DNA of 64,000 nt from Rummeliibacillus suwonensis (GTDB lineage: Bacteria > Bacillota > Bacilli > Bacillales_A > Planococcaceae): positions 1,946,271-2,010,270 of the forward strand of contig NZ_VCBL01000001.1 of the NCBI RefSeq assembly GCF_007896435.1, in the 5' to 3' direction. A program made the translations under genes and the position numbers. Shown here piece after piece: positions 37,780 through 46,846 of the stretch. Each line of letters begins with the position of its first letter. Positions within the stretch are counted from its first letter, which is position 1. The notes beneath the pieces were generated by a model, which saw nothing but the letters and a program-made list of their open reading frames with translations, had not been told where the DNA came from and did no database searches.

Positions 37780-37942
37780 AATCCCTCTCCCTTTTATTTA
37801 ATCATTTGTATTCACTCACCCTTTTAAGATATTCAAACATTGGAAGACCGTGCATGTACATGTATTCATAATTGATTGATATGATTGCTAGACAAAAAAG
37901 CTGTACAAAATAAAAAACAACTAAACAATTAAGAATAACCGT

Positions 37943-38200
37943 TACAAATATTTATCTATGGTTGAATTATGCACCTCAAGATAATGCTTTGTTATACATT
38001 CGAGTGATTTATGGTCACTCTGCTTCGCTATAGTAGCAATATCTACTCCTGCTTTAGGCATAGCTGTAATTTGTGTTTTTCTCAACGTATAAGAGGCAAA
38101 TCCAAACCATATATGAATAGTGTTTCTATACGCAACATCACTGATTTTAACACTTGTGTAGTTATCATGTTTATCTAACTTACCTACACATATGAAAATT
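37943..38200 (-). pseudogene. Tyrosine recombinase/integrase C-terminal remnant
   Basis: Minus-strand frame of about 85 codons without a start. It ends with YTLRKTQITAMPKAGVDIA, then DHKSLECITKHYLEVHN, which follows the integrase motif II/III order: Arg in LRKT, His in DHKS and the nucleophile Tyr in KHYLEV. The motif II His (H-x-x-R) is Tyr, and everything upstream of the C-terminal domain is missing, so it is inactive. The frame runs uninterrupted into a deoD-derived segment. Confidence 0.8.
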
Positions 38201-38201
38201 A

Positions 38202-38257
38202 TTTTGAAGTTGTTGCTTCATCTGTTAATAGGCAGTCTAAGACAGTTAAGACAGATG
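38202..38257 (-). pseudogene. Partial deoD duplication
   Basis: 56 bp matching the 3' part of the intact deoD gene at about 38972-39027 with about five differences, in the same orientation. The translated segment TVLDCLLTDEATTSK corresponds to [15 protein letters not shown] in DeoD. It is joined in frame to the integrase remnant, with the end of an R1-type repeat on its other side. Confidence 0.75.
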
Positions 38258-38299
38258 AATCTCCCCATTTCTATAGATTAAATTGGATAATCAACACGC
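38258..38299 (-). repeat. R1 (type II) end fragment
   Basis: CTCCCCATTTCTATAG and then TAATCAACACGCCTGATA match the left ends of the long R1 copies (52850-52886, 60803-60850). Only this end is present. Confidence 0.65.
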
Positions 38300-38416
38300 C
38301 TGATATTCTATTCAATAAAGATTCATGGTGAATTTCATCGAATAAACAGAGCATTTTGCCCATCTTTCAAAATCAATATTGCATTAACTGATACTAGGAA
38401 GATAGGAGGTGGGCAT

Positions 38417-38737
38417 ATGGCACTAAGTCTGATTAATATTCATGTAAATGTATCTGCTAATTCTACAAGATTTTTCAACGTACTAGCAGCTCCTCTAAGT
38501 GTTACTGATGGAACGACAGTCCCTGCAACAGCGTTTCTTGATGACAGCGGCACAGCTGCAACAGCATTCCCTACGGTATTAAACGGGTATTATAACCTTT
38601 ACTTAAATGGTGTACTTCAGGAAGGTGGTACTTATACAATTTCAGCTACAGAATTGACTTTTAATGATGTTACAGCAACAATCGCAGCTGGAACACCATT
38701 AGTTGTTGAGGTCGTTGAACTTTCAACAGTTATTTAA
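38417..38737 (+). CDS. DUF4183 protein
   Basis: 106 residues. The body follows the DUF4183 pattern: TVPATAFLDDSGTAATAFPTVLNG, then YYNLYLNGVLQEGGTYTIS, then ATIAAGTPLVVEVVE. All-beta, no signal peptide and no cysteines. Members are found in spore-forming Bacillales, in some cases linked to the spore surface; I infer no more than that. Ribosome site AGGAGGTGG. It is the only coding gene on the plus strand here, followed by the second terminator-bearing repeat. Confidence 0.82.
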   Translation: MALSLINIHVNVSANSTRFFNVLAAPLSVTDGTTVPATAFLDDSGTAATAFPTVLNGYYNLYLNGVLQEGGTYTISATELTFNDVTATIAAGTPLVVEVVELSTVI

Positions 38738-38778
38738 TGACTCATTTATTTAAGTAACTCTGAAGATACTTTATGTAA

Positions 38779-38868
38779 AGAGATTAGGACAAAGCCTTAT
38801 CAAAATGAATAAACCGTATGAAATCAAATTTGCAAAACTTGTTTTCATACGGTTTTATTTTCATTTAT
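38779..38868 (+). terminator. Terminator-bearing repeat, copy 2
   Basis: AAACCGTATGAAA with its complement TTTCATACGGTTT, then TATTTTCATTT. It aligns with copy 1 at 19421-19507 over about 85 bp, including the GGACAAA lead sequence. It ends both the DUF4183 gene and, from the other side, deoD. Confidence 0.85.
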
Positions 38869-38908
38869 ACTAAAACCAATTCTCTTTTAACTTATATCTT
38901 TGCTACAA

Positions 38909-39613
38909 CTACTCTTGAATAGCCGCTTCAAGTGCTACGACAATCATGTCATTAAACGTAGTTTGTCGTTCTTTTGAAGTTGTTGCTTCGCCTGTTAATA
39001 GGTGGTCTGAGACAGTTAAGACAGATAAGGCTTGGCGATTGAATTTAGCCGCTAACGTATAAAGTGCCGCTGTTTCCATTTCAACAGCGAGTACACCATA
39101 ATCCGCTAATTTTTCATTTTGGTTATCTTCCCCGTAGAATAAATCGGCTGTGTAGACGTTCCCCACTCGTAAATTAAGCCCCGCTGCTTCTCCAGCTTTA
39201 TAAGCTTTTAATAGTAAATCAAAATCTGCTGTTGGAGCGAAGTCAATTCCTTTGAAGATAATCTCATTCATCTTTGAATCGGTTGTTGCTGATTGGGCAA
39301 GGATAACATCACGAACACGAACGTCACGTTTCAATGCACCACAAGTACCTACACGGATTAACTTTTTACACCCATATTCTTGCATCAGCTCAGTTGTGTA
39401 AATAGCAATGGAAGGCACACCCATACCTGTTCCTTGTACGGAGATACGATTTCCTTTATATGTACCTGTAAAACCAAACATATTGCGTACTTCGTTATAT
39501 TGAGTGACATCTTCTAAAAACGTTTCCGCAATATATTTTGCCCGCAATGGATCTCCTGGTAATAATACAGTTTCAGCGATGTCGCCTTGTTTAGCATCGA
39601 TATGAATGCTCAT
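38909..39613 (-). CDS. deoD: Purine nucleoside phosphorylase, DeoD type
   Basis: 234 residues. It phosphorolyses purine (deoxy)nucleosides for salvage. Characteristic segments are all present: [25 protein letters not shown] near the start, [31 protein letters not shown], and VEMETAALY with the catalytic Asp in [10 protein letters not shown] near the end. Start ATG 39613 has GGGGAAAG upstream; a longer in-frame extension lacks a site. It is followed on the minus strand by a partial duplication of its own 3' end about 650 bp away. Confidence 0.95.
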   Translation of the reverse strand: MSIHIDAKQGDIAETVLLPGDPLRAKYIAETFLEDVTQYNEVRNMFGFTGTYKGNRISVQGTGMGVPSIAIYTTELMQEYGCKKLIRVGTCGALKRDVRVRDVILAQSATTDSKMNEIIFKGIDFAPTADFDLLLKAYKAGEAAGLNLRVGNVYTADLFYGEDNQNEKLADYGVLAVEMETAALYTLAAKFNRQALSVLTVSDHLLTGEATTSKERQTTFNDMIVVALEAAIQE

Positions 39614-39689
39614 ATTCTTTCCCCATTTCCATTCAAAATTTTTATCCACTTGTCCTATTGTACCAACAAAGTCAGACCTCTGACAATTA

Positions 39690-39908
39690 TTACTTTTCGT
39701 ATTTTTCTTCGTATTTTTGCCAAAGCTCATCGAATACAACGGCACTCAACTCGTGATCGGCTTTTTCTTCTACATATCTTGAAATTATTTGGAAATCTTC
39801 TTCTTGTTTTGGAAAACTATGATCATGAAAAGCCGCTTCCGCAAACGCCGCCTTTTCGTCTTTTCCACCTCTATACGTTAATACAAAATGATAAAATGAT
39901 GGTTTCAT
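39690..39908 (-). CDS. yozE: YozE family protein (UPF0346)
   Basis: 72 residues. It follows the YozE pattern: [15 protein letters not shown], then [15 protein letters not shown], then a SAM-like helical end ([15 protein letters not shown]). No membrane segment. Molecular function unknown. A weak AGGATC site precedes the ATG. It lies upstream of deoD on the same strand; B. subtilis has a similar gene of the same name. Confidence 0.88.
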   Translation of the reverse strand: MKPSFYHFVLTYRGGKDEKAAFAEAAFHDHSFPKQEEDFQIISRYVEEKADHELSAVVFDELWQKYEEKYEK

Positions 39909-40464
39909 ATTGATCCTACCCTTTTCATTATATAGTACATTCTAATCGTTGTAACAGAAAACAATAGCTAATAATTGTCCAATGCTTCCAATTTTTTAAA
40001 CAATTATACCACGATAGATCCTAAAAGTTCTTTGTTATTATCACTCTCTCACAAAACAAACCTTCCCACAATGATGGATTTTCATCCTCCACAAAATATT
40101 CGTAAAACCAATCAGGCTTTTACAGGAAGTTGACCACACTACCCTCTTGTTTTTTACTGGAGTCTTTGAATCACAGGATTTTTCTGACCGTTACTAGAAG
40201 TAAAAAAAGATTGATTTGTTGAATAGCATTAGGCTATTGAAAAAACATTCCATCAAATACTGATCAAAATCACCCCAGAAATGGAAAGTCTATAAGCTTA
40301 AGTTGGTAGAAATTTTAGCATCTCTCCAAAATTTTCTTATTTTTTTGATACGGGCAACCTTCCTACTGCTACATGGTTCTATAACACGGATGCAAAATGA
40401 TATTAATATAGAATTATAGGCATCACTTACTGAGCTTTATCATACATATGAGGAGATGGTACAA
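39909..40464. other. Gene-free spacer with a decayed R2 copy
   Basis: About 555 bp. Around 40068-40215, TTTTCATCCTCCACA and then CTTTTACAGGAAGTTGACC echo R2 in a decayed form. No gene. The ribosome site AGGAG for the next gene stands at the right edge. Confidence 0.45.
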
Positions 40465-41259
40465 ATGAAAATAGTAAAGGTTTTACTATCTTTCATGGTC
40501 ACATTTGGAACTTTGACTTTCTTTATTTTTTCAACAAATAGTGACGCAGCAACAACAAATACAGTAAATGCAAAAGTAGCAAATAGCGTATACGTTCACC
40601 TGGAGCCTTCAGCTAATGCGAAAAGAATCGGTACGCTTTGGAAAGGCGATAAAGTCGTTGTATATAGCCAATCCAAAACAGGTTGGGCTAAAATTAAGTT
40701 TCATAAAAAAACAGCTTATGTATATTCGTCATACTTAATATTCAGCCCAAAAACATCTTCACCTAAAAATTCAGATAATAAAACAAACACTCCAAAACAG
40801 GATAGTTTATCCACTAGCCAAAAAACATCCTATCGTCCTGTAACGACGAATATCTACTACTATATTGAAAATGGTCAAAAAGGTAAAATGTTTTCAAGTA
40901 ACAAACGTAATTCAACAGGTTGGACCTATTGGTACAAAAAAACAAGTACTGCCCCAAAACAAATCATTTTAATTCGTGAATCTTCTAATGGTTTAGATTA
41001 CAGATTTGCGAAAATCGGTACCGTTCGTCAAATCATTTATCCTTTTACAAAAAATCAAGTATTTAAAACAAACCACAAAAGTTACAAAGTCGTTTCTATT
41101 TCAAATAAATTCACTGTAAAAGCAGGCACATTTAAATCTGTTGTTGGTATTAAAGGCGCTGATGGATCGATCACTTATTACGCTCCAAATGCTGGGGCAA
41201 TCAAAATAGTAAAAAACAAAAAAGTCATTTATGAAGTTACAAAAATTATATCTAAATAA
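40465..41259 (+). CDS. Secreted SH3b-domain protein
   Basis: 264 residues from ATG 40465; AGGAG is next to an in-frame ATG at 40456 but properly spaced for 40465. Signal peptide (VKVLLSFMVTFGTLTFFIF... DAA). One bacterial SH3 domain (about 30-95; VYVHLEPSANAKRIGTLWKGDKVVVY to GWAKIKF), a Ser/Thr/Lys/Asn linker and a C-terminal beta-rich domain of about 130 residues that I do not recognise. Probably wall-associated. No catalytic motif seen. The R1 repeat begins immediately after its stop. Confidence 0.8.
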   Translation: MKIVKVLLSFMVTFGTLTFFIFSTNSDAATTNTVNAKVANSVYVHLEPSANAKRIGTLWKGDKVVVYSQSKTGWAKIKFHKKTAYVYSSYLIFSPKTSSPKNSDNKTNTPKQDSLSTSQKTSYRPVTTNIYYYIENGQKGKMFSSNKRNSTGWTYWYKKTSTAPKQIILIRESSNGLDYRFAKIGTVRQIIYPFTKNQVFKTNHKSYKVVSISNKFTVKAGTFKSVVGIKGADGSITYYAPNAGAIKIVKNKKVIYEVTKIISK

Positions 41260-41262
41260 ATC

Positions 41263-41478
41263 AATTTCATAAATCATTTTCTTCTTAAAAAATACGAACA
41301 TTTAATAATAACTAATTTTGATAATTGTGTAGCGGAAGACGGCGACTCCTACGGGAAAAGCTTGAGCTGAAAGCCCCGCAGGAACGTAGTGACGAGGAGA
41401 TTGAAGCCAAGCCCGTGGAAAGCGCCGTCTGGAGTGGAACAAAAACTTCTGAACATTAATGTTCATGCTGATTAGAAA
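41263..41478 (-). repeat. R1 dispersed repeat, compact copy (type I)
   Basis: The cleanest short copy: GACGGCGACTCCTACGGGAAAAGC at one side and AAAGCGCCGTCTGGAGTGG at the other form long complementary arms, with GAGATTGAAGCCAAGCCC in the middle. Both flanks (AATACGAACATTTAATAATA and CTTCTGAACATTAATGTTC) match the copy at 1-340 in reverse orientation. It lacks the two inserted modules of the long form. Confidence 0.88.
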
Positions 41479-41694
41479 TGTTCGTGTTTTCCATCTGGAT
41501 TTTGCATTATGAAATTGATTCAAATAATTAAAAAAGAACAAAAAAATTTTTTAGTAACTTTTTTATCATTTAAAACAGAAAGCTCTCGCCACTAAAAAAA
41601 TTGGGACTCTAAATTTTTAATTACCCTATTGCATAGTTTTTCCTAAAGTGTTACTATTTCATTAATTCATTTTTTCTAACAATTGAATATTGTT

Positions 41695-41846
41695 TCTTAT
41701 CCAGAGAGATGGAGGGACTTGGCCCTGTGAAATCTCAGCAACCACCGTTTTTGGTAAGGTGCTAATTCCAGTAGACGTATGTCTAGCAGATAAGAAGATT
41801 GACTTTGTATATTTAAGGTCCTCTTCTTAAGAGGACCTTTTTATTT
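41695..41846 (+). promoter_or_regulatory. S-box (SAM-I riboswitch) with terminator
   Basis: Conserved core CTTATCCAGAGAGATGGAGG followed by GAAATCTCAGCAACC, GGTAAGGTGCTAATTCC and AGATAAG closes the P1 helix at about 41695-41797. A terminator hairpin (AAGGTCCTCTT / AAGAGGACCTT, 41815-41839) and T run follow. SAM binding stops transcription of metI-metC. Confidence 0.97.
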
Positions 41847-41868
41847 TATAATAAAAAGGATGATGAAC

Positions 41869-43002
41869 ATGTCTAATAATCATATTTCCACTTGTTTAGC
41901 TCAAATCGGCACGAACACAGATCCTCTAACAGGATCCATCAATACCCCTATTTATCTTTCGACTGCATATCGTCACGCGGGACTTGATCAATCAACTGGT
42001 TATGACTATACAAGGTCCAAAAATCCAACTCGATTCGTTTTAGAAGAAGGAGTTGCAAAATTAGAAAATGGAGATGCAGGATTTGCCTGTAGTAGCGGGA
42101 TGGCCGCTATTCAATTAGTACTATCCCTTTTCAAAACAGGTGATGAAATTATCTATTCAGATGACATCTATGGCGGTACTTACCGACTCGCAAGACAATA
42201 TGAAAACCAATATAAGATCAAGGCTCATTTTTCTTCATTTCAATCAATAGAAGAAGTTGAAACAATTGTTAATGAAAATACGAAAGCACTATTTATCGAA
42301 TCACCTACCAACCCATTAATGCAAGAAGTGGACATCGCACAATTTGCAGAGTTTGCGAAAAAACATCATCTATTACTCATAGTGGATAACACCTTTTTGA
42401 CCCCCTACTATCAACGTCCAATTGAACTTGGTGCAGATATTGTCGTGCATAGTGCCACAAAATATATCGGTGGACATAATGATGTGCTTGCTGGTCTTGT
42501 TATAGCAAGAGGAGAAGAACTCTCTGAAAAATTGCTATATAACCACAATGCATCCGGTGCAACATTGGCACCCATTGATAGTTGGCTACTACTCCGAGGA
42601 TTAAAAACCTTACATGTTCGCATGAAACAACATACAGAAAACGCCCAAAAAATCGTTGCATACCTAGAACAAGAACCTTTAGTGAAGGATGTTCTCTATG
42701 CAGGATTAGGAGGTATGGTTTCTTTCCGCTTACAACGTTCGGAATGGGTCCCTTCTTTCCTTGAAAATTTACAGTTAATCGCATTTGCTGAAAGTCTGGG
42801 TGGTGTTGAAAGCTTTATCACTTATCCTGCCACTCAAACGCATGCAGATATCCCTGAAGAAGAACGAATTGCCCGTGGAGTCGACAATTCATTGTTACGC
42901 TTTTCAGTTGGAATTGAAGAAGCTGAAGATTTAATCGCTGATTTGCAACGTGTGTTTGCTATTGTTAAAGAAGAGGTGTCCGTCCATGAGTCAACAAAAT
43001 AA
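41869..43002 (+). CDS. metI: Cystathionine gamma-synthase / O-acetylhomoserine thiolyase (MetI)
   Basis: 377 residues; PLP enzyme of the Cys/Met metabolism fold. It makes cystathionine or homocysteine from an activated homoserine. Visible: YDYTRSKNPTR near the start, SSGMAAIQ, ESPTNPLMQEVD, the DNTFLTPYYQRP segment and the PLP lysine in VVHSATKYIGGHND; the C-terminal region has GGVESFITYPA. ATG 41869 is chosen with AAGGA upstream; an in-frame ATG at 41860 abuts that site. It overlaps metC by 17 bases and is controlled by the S-box. Confidence 0.93.
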   Translation: MSNNHISTCLAQIGTNTDPLTGSINTPIYLSTAYRHAGLDQSTGYDYTRSKNPTRFVLEEGVAKLENGDAGFACSSGMAAIQLVLSLFKTGDEIIYSDDIYGGTYRLARQYENQYKIKAHFSSFQSIEEVETIVNENTKALFIESPTNPLMQEVDIAQFAEFAKKHHLLLIVDNTFLTPYYQRPIELGADIVVHSATKYIGGHNDVLAGLVIARGEELSEKLLYNHNASGATLAPIDSWLLLRGLKTLHVRMKQHTENAQKIVAYLEQEPLVKDVLYAGLGGMVSFRLQRSEWVPSFLENLQLIAFAESLGGVESFITYPATQTHADIPEEERIARGVDNSLLRFSVGIEEAEDLIADLQRVFAIVKEEVSVHESTK

Positions 43003-44173
43003 ACAATCCATTGAAACAAACCTAATTACTGCTTCCACAAGAGGCGATTATGAACAAAAGACCGGAGCTGTCAATGTTCCTATTTATCTTTCTTCTACAT
43101 TTGATCAAAAACATTTCGATTCTTTTGGGCCATATGATTATAGTCGCTCAGGAAATCCGACTCGCGATGCGCTAGAAAAAACAATTGCTGAATTAGAGGG
43201 AGGAACAAGAGGTTTTGCCTTTTCTTCAGGCATTGCAGCGATCTCCTCTGCCCTGCTTACTTTAAATGCTGGTGATCACCTCGTCGTAACGAATGAAGTG
43301 TATGGTGGTACTTATCGATTGGTAACACAAGTATTAACAAAATATGGTATATCTCATACGTTTGCAGATTTTACAAATCTACAAGAAGTGGAAGCCGCTA
43401 TTCAACCGAATACTAAGATTTTATATGCTGAAACTCCTGCCAATCCACTTCTTGGTATTACAAATATTCGAGGAATTGTTTCGATTGCTAAAAGACATGG
43501 CTTGTTAACCTTTGTCGATAATACCTTTATGACCCCACTTTATCAACGACCTCTTGATCTAGGTGTCGATGTAGTATTGCATAGTGCAACAAAATTTTTG
43601 GGTGGTCATAGTGATATTATTGCTGGATTAGTTGTCACAAAAGATGAGGAACTTGGAAAACAAATTTACTTTATGCAAAATTCAATGGGGGCTATTTTGG
43701 GGGCTCAAGATTCATTTTCTTTAATACAAGGAATAAAAACACTGAATGCTCGTCTAACCCAGTCATCTCAATCAGCCATGAAGATCGCTTCTTATCTCGA
43801 TCAACATGAATTGGTAGAAGAGGTTCATTATCCTGGATTGCCTCATCATCCAGGCTATGAAGTCCATGCAAGTCAGGCATCAAATGCGGGTGCTGTGTTA
43901 TCCTTTACACTCCCCAATCGTGAACTAACCAAAGCTTTTGTCGAACATGTACAAATTCCTATTTTTGCCGTTAGTCTAGGCGGTGTTGAATCTATTCTTT
44001 CATATCCTGTAACCATGAGTCATGCAGCGATTCCAAAAGAAGAACGTGATAAACGAGGAATTACAGATGGCCTTCTTCGCTTTTCAGTTGGTTTAGAAAA
44101 TGTGGATGACTTAATCGCTGATTTTGAACAAGCTTTCCAAGCAGCAAAAAAGATTGCCGTGGTTTCAAAATAA
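42986..44173 (+). CDS. metC: Cystathionine beta-lyase (MetC)
   Basis: 395 residues, same PLP family. It cleaves cystathionine to homocysteine, pyruvate and ammonia. Core motifs: YDYSRSGNPTRDALE, SSGIAAISSAL, ETPANPLLGITN, DNTFMTPLYQRPLDLG and the PLP lysine in VLHSATKFLGGHSD; C-terminal GGVESILSYPVTMSHAAIP. ATG 42986 follows GAGGTG. It lies second in the S-box operon, and the order metI-metC matches B. subtilis. The split between the two activities is inferred from gene order. Confidence 0.93.
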   Translation: MSQQNKQSIETNLITASTRGDYEQKTGAVNVPIYLSSTFDQKHFDSFGPYDYSRSGNPTRDALEKTIAELEGGTRGFAFSSGIAAISSALLTLNAGDHLVVTNEVYGGTYRLVTQVLTKYGISHTFADFTNLQEVEAAIQPNTKILYAETPANPLLGITNIRGIVSIAKRHGLLTFVDNTFMTPLYQRPLDLGVDVVLHSATKFLGGHSDIIAGLVVTKDEELGKQIYFMQNSMGAILGAQDSFSLIQGIKTLNARLTQSSQSAMKIASYLDQHELVEEVHYPGLPHHPGYEVHASQASNAGAVLSFTLPNRELTKAFVEHVQIPIFAVSLGGVESILSYPVTMSHAAIPKEERDKRGITDGLLRFSVGLENVDDLIADFEQAFQAAKKIAVVSK

Positions 44174-44245
44174 AGAAAAGACTTATAAAAAAAGACTGTT
44201 ATATGGATTGTTGTTTTTAAACATATGATAATAGCAGTAAAAAGT

Positions 44246-44298
44246 GACGACTCCTCAAAAAATGCATTTCGCATGTTTGAGGAGTCGCTGTTTTTTGC
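44246..44298 (+). terminator. metIC terminator
   Basis: GCGACTCCTCAAA / TTTGAGGAGTCG arms around a GCATGCG-like loop, ending in GCTGTTTTTTGC. Confidence 0.88.
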
Positions 44299-44399
44299 TT
44301 TATCATCTATTAAATGGAGATACTATACAAGACGCAGTGTCCATGTTGTTTTGAACGTAGATGTCTTCTGCTAAATCAAGATAAATAAGTCACTCAACT

Positions 44400-44831
44400 T
44401 TACTTTTCAAAAAGTTTCTCGAATTCTGCATAGCCTTCCTCTGCTAGTTTATTTTTGGGAATAAACCGTAACGCAGCAGAATTAATACAGTAACGCAAGC
44501 CACCTGTTTCAATCGGACCATCTGGGAAAACATGACCGAGGTGAGAATCCGCTTCCTTACTACGCACTTCAGTCCTTAGCATGCCGAAACTCGTATCCTT
44601 ATGCTCTGTAATGCGCACATTTTCTACAGGTTTCGTAAATGCTGGCCAGCCACAACCTGATTGAAATTTATCCTTTGAGGAAAATAATGGTTCCCCTGAT
44701 ACAATATCTACATATAATCCATCCTCAAAATGATCATCAAATTCATTTTGAAATGGAGGCTCTGTTCCCTTTTCTTGAGTTACATGATATTGCATTGATG
44801 TTAGTTGTTTCAATCTGTTTTCCTTCTTCAT
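44400..44831 (-). CDS. msrB: Peptide methionine (R)-S-oxide reductase
   Basis: 143 residues; repairs Met-R-sulfoxide. Markers: [36 protein letters not shown], and the catalytic Cys in [13 protein letters not shown]. The CxxC zinc pairs of some MsrB proteins are absent, as in B. subtilis. ATG 44831 is chosen; GGAGG of msrA's tail precedes it and the upstream stop is TGA, overlapping as TGATATG. Operon msrA-msrB. Confidence 0.95.
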   Translation of the reverse strand: MKKENRLKQLTSMQYHVTQEKGTEPPFQNEFDDHFEDGLYVDIVSGEPLFSSKDKFQSGCGWPAFTKPVENVRITEHKDTSFGMLRTEVRSKEADSHLGHVFPDGPIETGGLRYCINSAALRFIPKNKLAEEGYAEFEKLFEK

Positions 44832-44832
44832 A

Positions 44833-45360
44833 TCAATGAGACCTCCAATGTTCCTTTTGAAATGCAGTGCGTCCTGAGCCGATGGAATAGAGCTCATAGT
44901 GCATCGGATTTTTTTTATAATAATGTTGGTGATAATCCTCAGCTGGATAAAATGGCTTTGCTTCTAAGATTTTGGTTGCAATTGGAAGTTTGAATTTTCC
45001 TGATTCCTCCAATGCCCTTTTTGACGCTTCTGCAATCTTCTTTTGTTCCTCATTATGATAAAAAATAGCCGTCATATAGGATCTACCACGATCATGGAAT
45101 TGACCACCCGCGTCAGTCGGATCGATTAAAGTCCAAAAAGTTTCAACTAGTTTTTCATAAGGAAAAATTTCTGGGTCATATGTGATTTGAACCGCCTCAA
45201 AATGACCAGTCAAATCAGAACAAACTTGTTGATAGCTTGGATTTTCTATATATCCACCTGTATATCCAGAAATAACAGACTCAATACCTGGTTGCTCATC
45301 AAACGGTTTGACCATACACCAAAAACACCCACCAGCAAATGTTGCTTTTTCTGTCGCCAT
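44833..45360 (-). CDS. msrA: Peptide methionine (S)-S-oxide reductase
   Basis: 175 residues; repairs Met-S-sulfoxide. The active-site Cys lies in [14 protein letters not shown] near the N-terminus, followed by the family text [29 protein letters not shown] and [13 protein letters not shown]. It leads msrB with translational coupling. ypmS ends 11 bp upstream, so the unit may run ypmR-ypmS-msrA-msrB. Confidence 0.96.
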   Translation of the reverse strand: MATEKATFAGGCFWCMVKPFDEQPGIESVISGYTGGYIENPSYQQVCSDLTGHFEAVQITYDPEIFPYEKLVETFWTLIDPTDAGGQFHDRGRSYMTAIFYHNEEQKKIAEASKRALEESGKFKLPIATKILEAKPFYPAEDYHQHYYKKNPMHYELYSIGSGRTAFQKEHWRSH

Positions 45361-45371
45361 ACGAAGACCTC

Positions 45372-45959
45372 CTATTTTTTAGGAATTACTACATCCAGTA
45401 TAATGCGATTTTCCTTCAAATTGAATTCTTTTGCTTGTACATTGCCTTCTAAATCATCACTTAGCGGAATATCCATTTCTGTTAAGTTTAAATATATTTG
45501 TTCCTCTTTCGGTTGGATCACCATCCAGCTTGGTAAGTCAACGGAATCCTTTAATAACTTTAAGGCTGTCGCAGGAGGAATATCGAGCATGCCCACTTCA
45601 ACCGTTTTTTGTTTCAACAGTAAGTTGCCTTTTTCAATCGTAGGTTCAAATGTCATAACAATCGGCAAATCCATATCGAAAACTGGCAATGTCCCACTCA
45701 ATATGACATCTTCTTCATTGATATACATCTTGACCGGAATCTTAGAGCTCTTCATAGAACTGGATATAAGACGATTCGCAATATTCTCGAAGTCATCGGA
45801 AGTTGTTTGAACTTGTAAATGACTGCCTTCAGGAAGTTCACTTGCAGTTGGAGTTGGTGTCCCAGGAACTGGTCTTGTTAATAAAAATACAATAGAAACA
45901 ATCACTACTACCACAAGTGTAGCGAGGAGTATAAATGCTACTTTCCATCTATTCATCAA
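45372..45959 (-). CDS. ypmS: YpmS family (DUF2140) membrane protein
   Basis: 195 residues. One N-terminal membrane anchor ([23 protein letters not shown]), then an extracytoplasmic domain with [43 protein letters not shown] and [17 protein letters not shown]. This order fits the YpmS/DUF2140 family, function unknown. Its start overlaps the ypmR stop by 11 bases. Gene order ypmR-ypmS followed by msrA/msrB recalls the B. subtilis region. Confidence 0.88.
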   Translation of the reverse strand: MMNRWKVAFILLATLVVVVIVSIVFLLTRPVPGTPTPTASELPEGSHLQVQTTSDDFENIANRLISSSMKSSKIPVKMYINEEDVILSGTLPVFDMDLPIVMTFEPTIEKGNLLLKQKTVEVGMLDIPPATALKLLKDSVDLPSWMVIQPKEEQIYLNLTEMDIPLSDDLEGNVQAKEFNLKENRIILDVVIPKK

Positions 45960-46770
45960 AAGACTCCTCCTTAAAATCGAATTGACCTTGTGATAGTTTG
46001 TTCAGATCATATTCACGTAATGTTTGAATAATTCGTGCTGTCATTAAATCATACCCTTTTGCATTTGGATGAAAAAAGTCTGTATGATAGACAAGATTAT
46101 TATTTGAATCGAACAAATCCTCAATATTAACAAATGCCGCATGTGCATCGTTATTGGCAAAACTCCGAATGTCCGAATTCCATTCTGTTATAATCGTATT
46201 CATATCCGATTCTTCTTTCGTAAAGATGGATAACGGATTATAAACACCGATCAACAAAATAGGGGCATTGGCATTCCGTTCGCGGATTAGAGATAGGATA
46301 GTTTCATATCTTTGTTGAAACTCAGGTCTTTTTTTATCAAAGGCCTGTTTGTTCAATTCTGTAATATTGGAACGAACGATCTTCATTAAATCGTTGCCAC
46401 CAATGGTTAATGTAATAAAATCTGCCTTTTCAAGCGCATCATCAATTTTCCCTGATTGGATTTGATCGATCAATTGTTCACTTCTTCGGCCTCTTTTGGC
46501 TGTATTTGTAACAGTTACAGCCTTCACACCTTGCCATGATTCCATGTCTTTTTCTAAACGTCCAACATATCCTTGTTTGCCTTGTTCATCTCCAACTCCT
46601 TGCGTTAAAGAATCCCCTAATGCAACATATTGGATATCTTTCGACTTGATCATTTTCGTAACGGCTATTTTTTTACTTGCCTCTTTAGAAATGCCCATAC
46701 TATCCGTAATCTCACATGCGGATAAAATCAATATAGATAACATTAGTATTATCCATTTTTTCAATTTCAT
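45949..46770 (-). CDS. ypmR: GDSL-type lipoprotein esterase (YpmR)
   Basis: 273 residues. A lipoprotein signal (LSILILSACE) puts it on the outer face of the membrane. SGNH hydrolase blocks: the nucleophile Ser in YVALGDSLTQGVGDE, Gly and Asn in TIGGNDLM, and the Asp/His pair in HTDFFHPNAKGY. Substrate unknown; family members act on lipids or cell-wall esters. Partner of ypmS. Confidence 0.9.
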   Translation of the reverse strand: MKLKKWIILMLSILILSACEITDSMGISKEASKKIAVTKMIKSKDIQYVALGDSLTQGVGDEQGKQGYVGRLEKDMESWQGVKAVTVTNTAKRGRRSEQLIDQIQSGKIDDALEKADFITLTIGGNDLMKIVRSNITELNKQAFDKKRPEFQQRYETILSLIRERNANAPILLIGVYNPLSIFTKEESDMNTIITEWNSDIRSFANNDAHAAFVNIEDLFDSNNNLVYHTDFFHPNAKGYDLMTARIIQTLREYDLNKLSQGQFDFKEESFDE

Positions 46771-46811
46771 TTCTTCCTTTCATGTCGACCTTGTCGCTCA
46801 GAATGAAAGAA

Positions 46812-46841
46812 AGCAGGGAATGGTCATAACTCCCTGCCGCC
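46812..46841 (-). terminator. degV terminator
   Basis: GGCAGGGAG-TTATGACCA-TTCCCTGC followed by TTTCTTTC on the minus strand, just past the degV stop. Confidence 0.8.
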
Positions 46842-46846
46842 TATAA

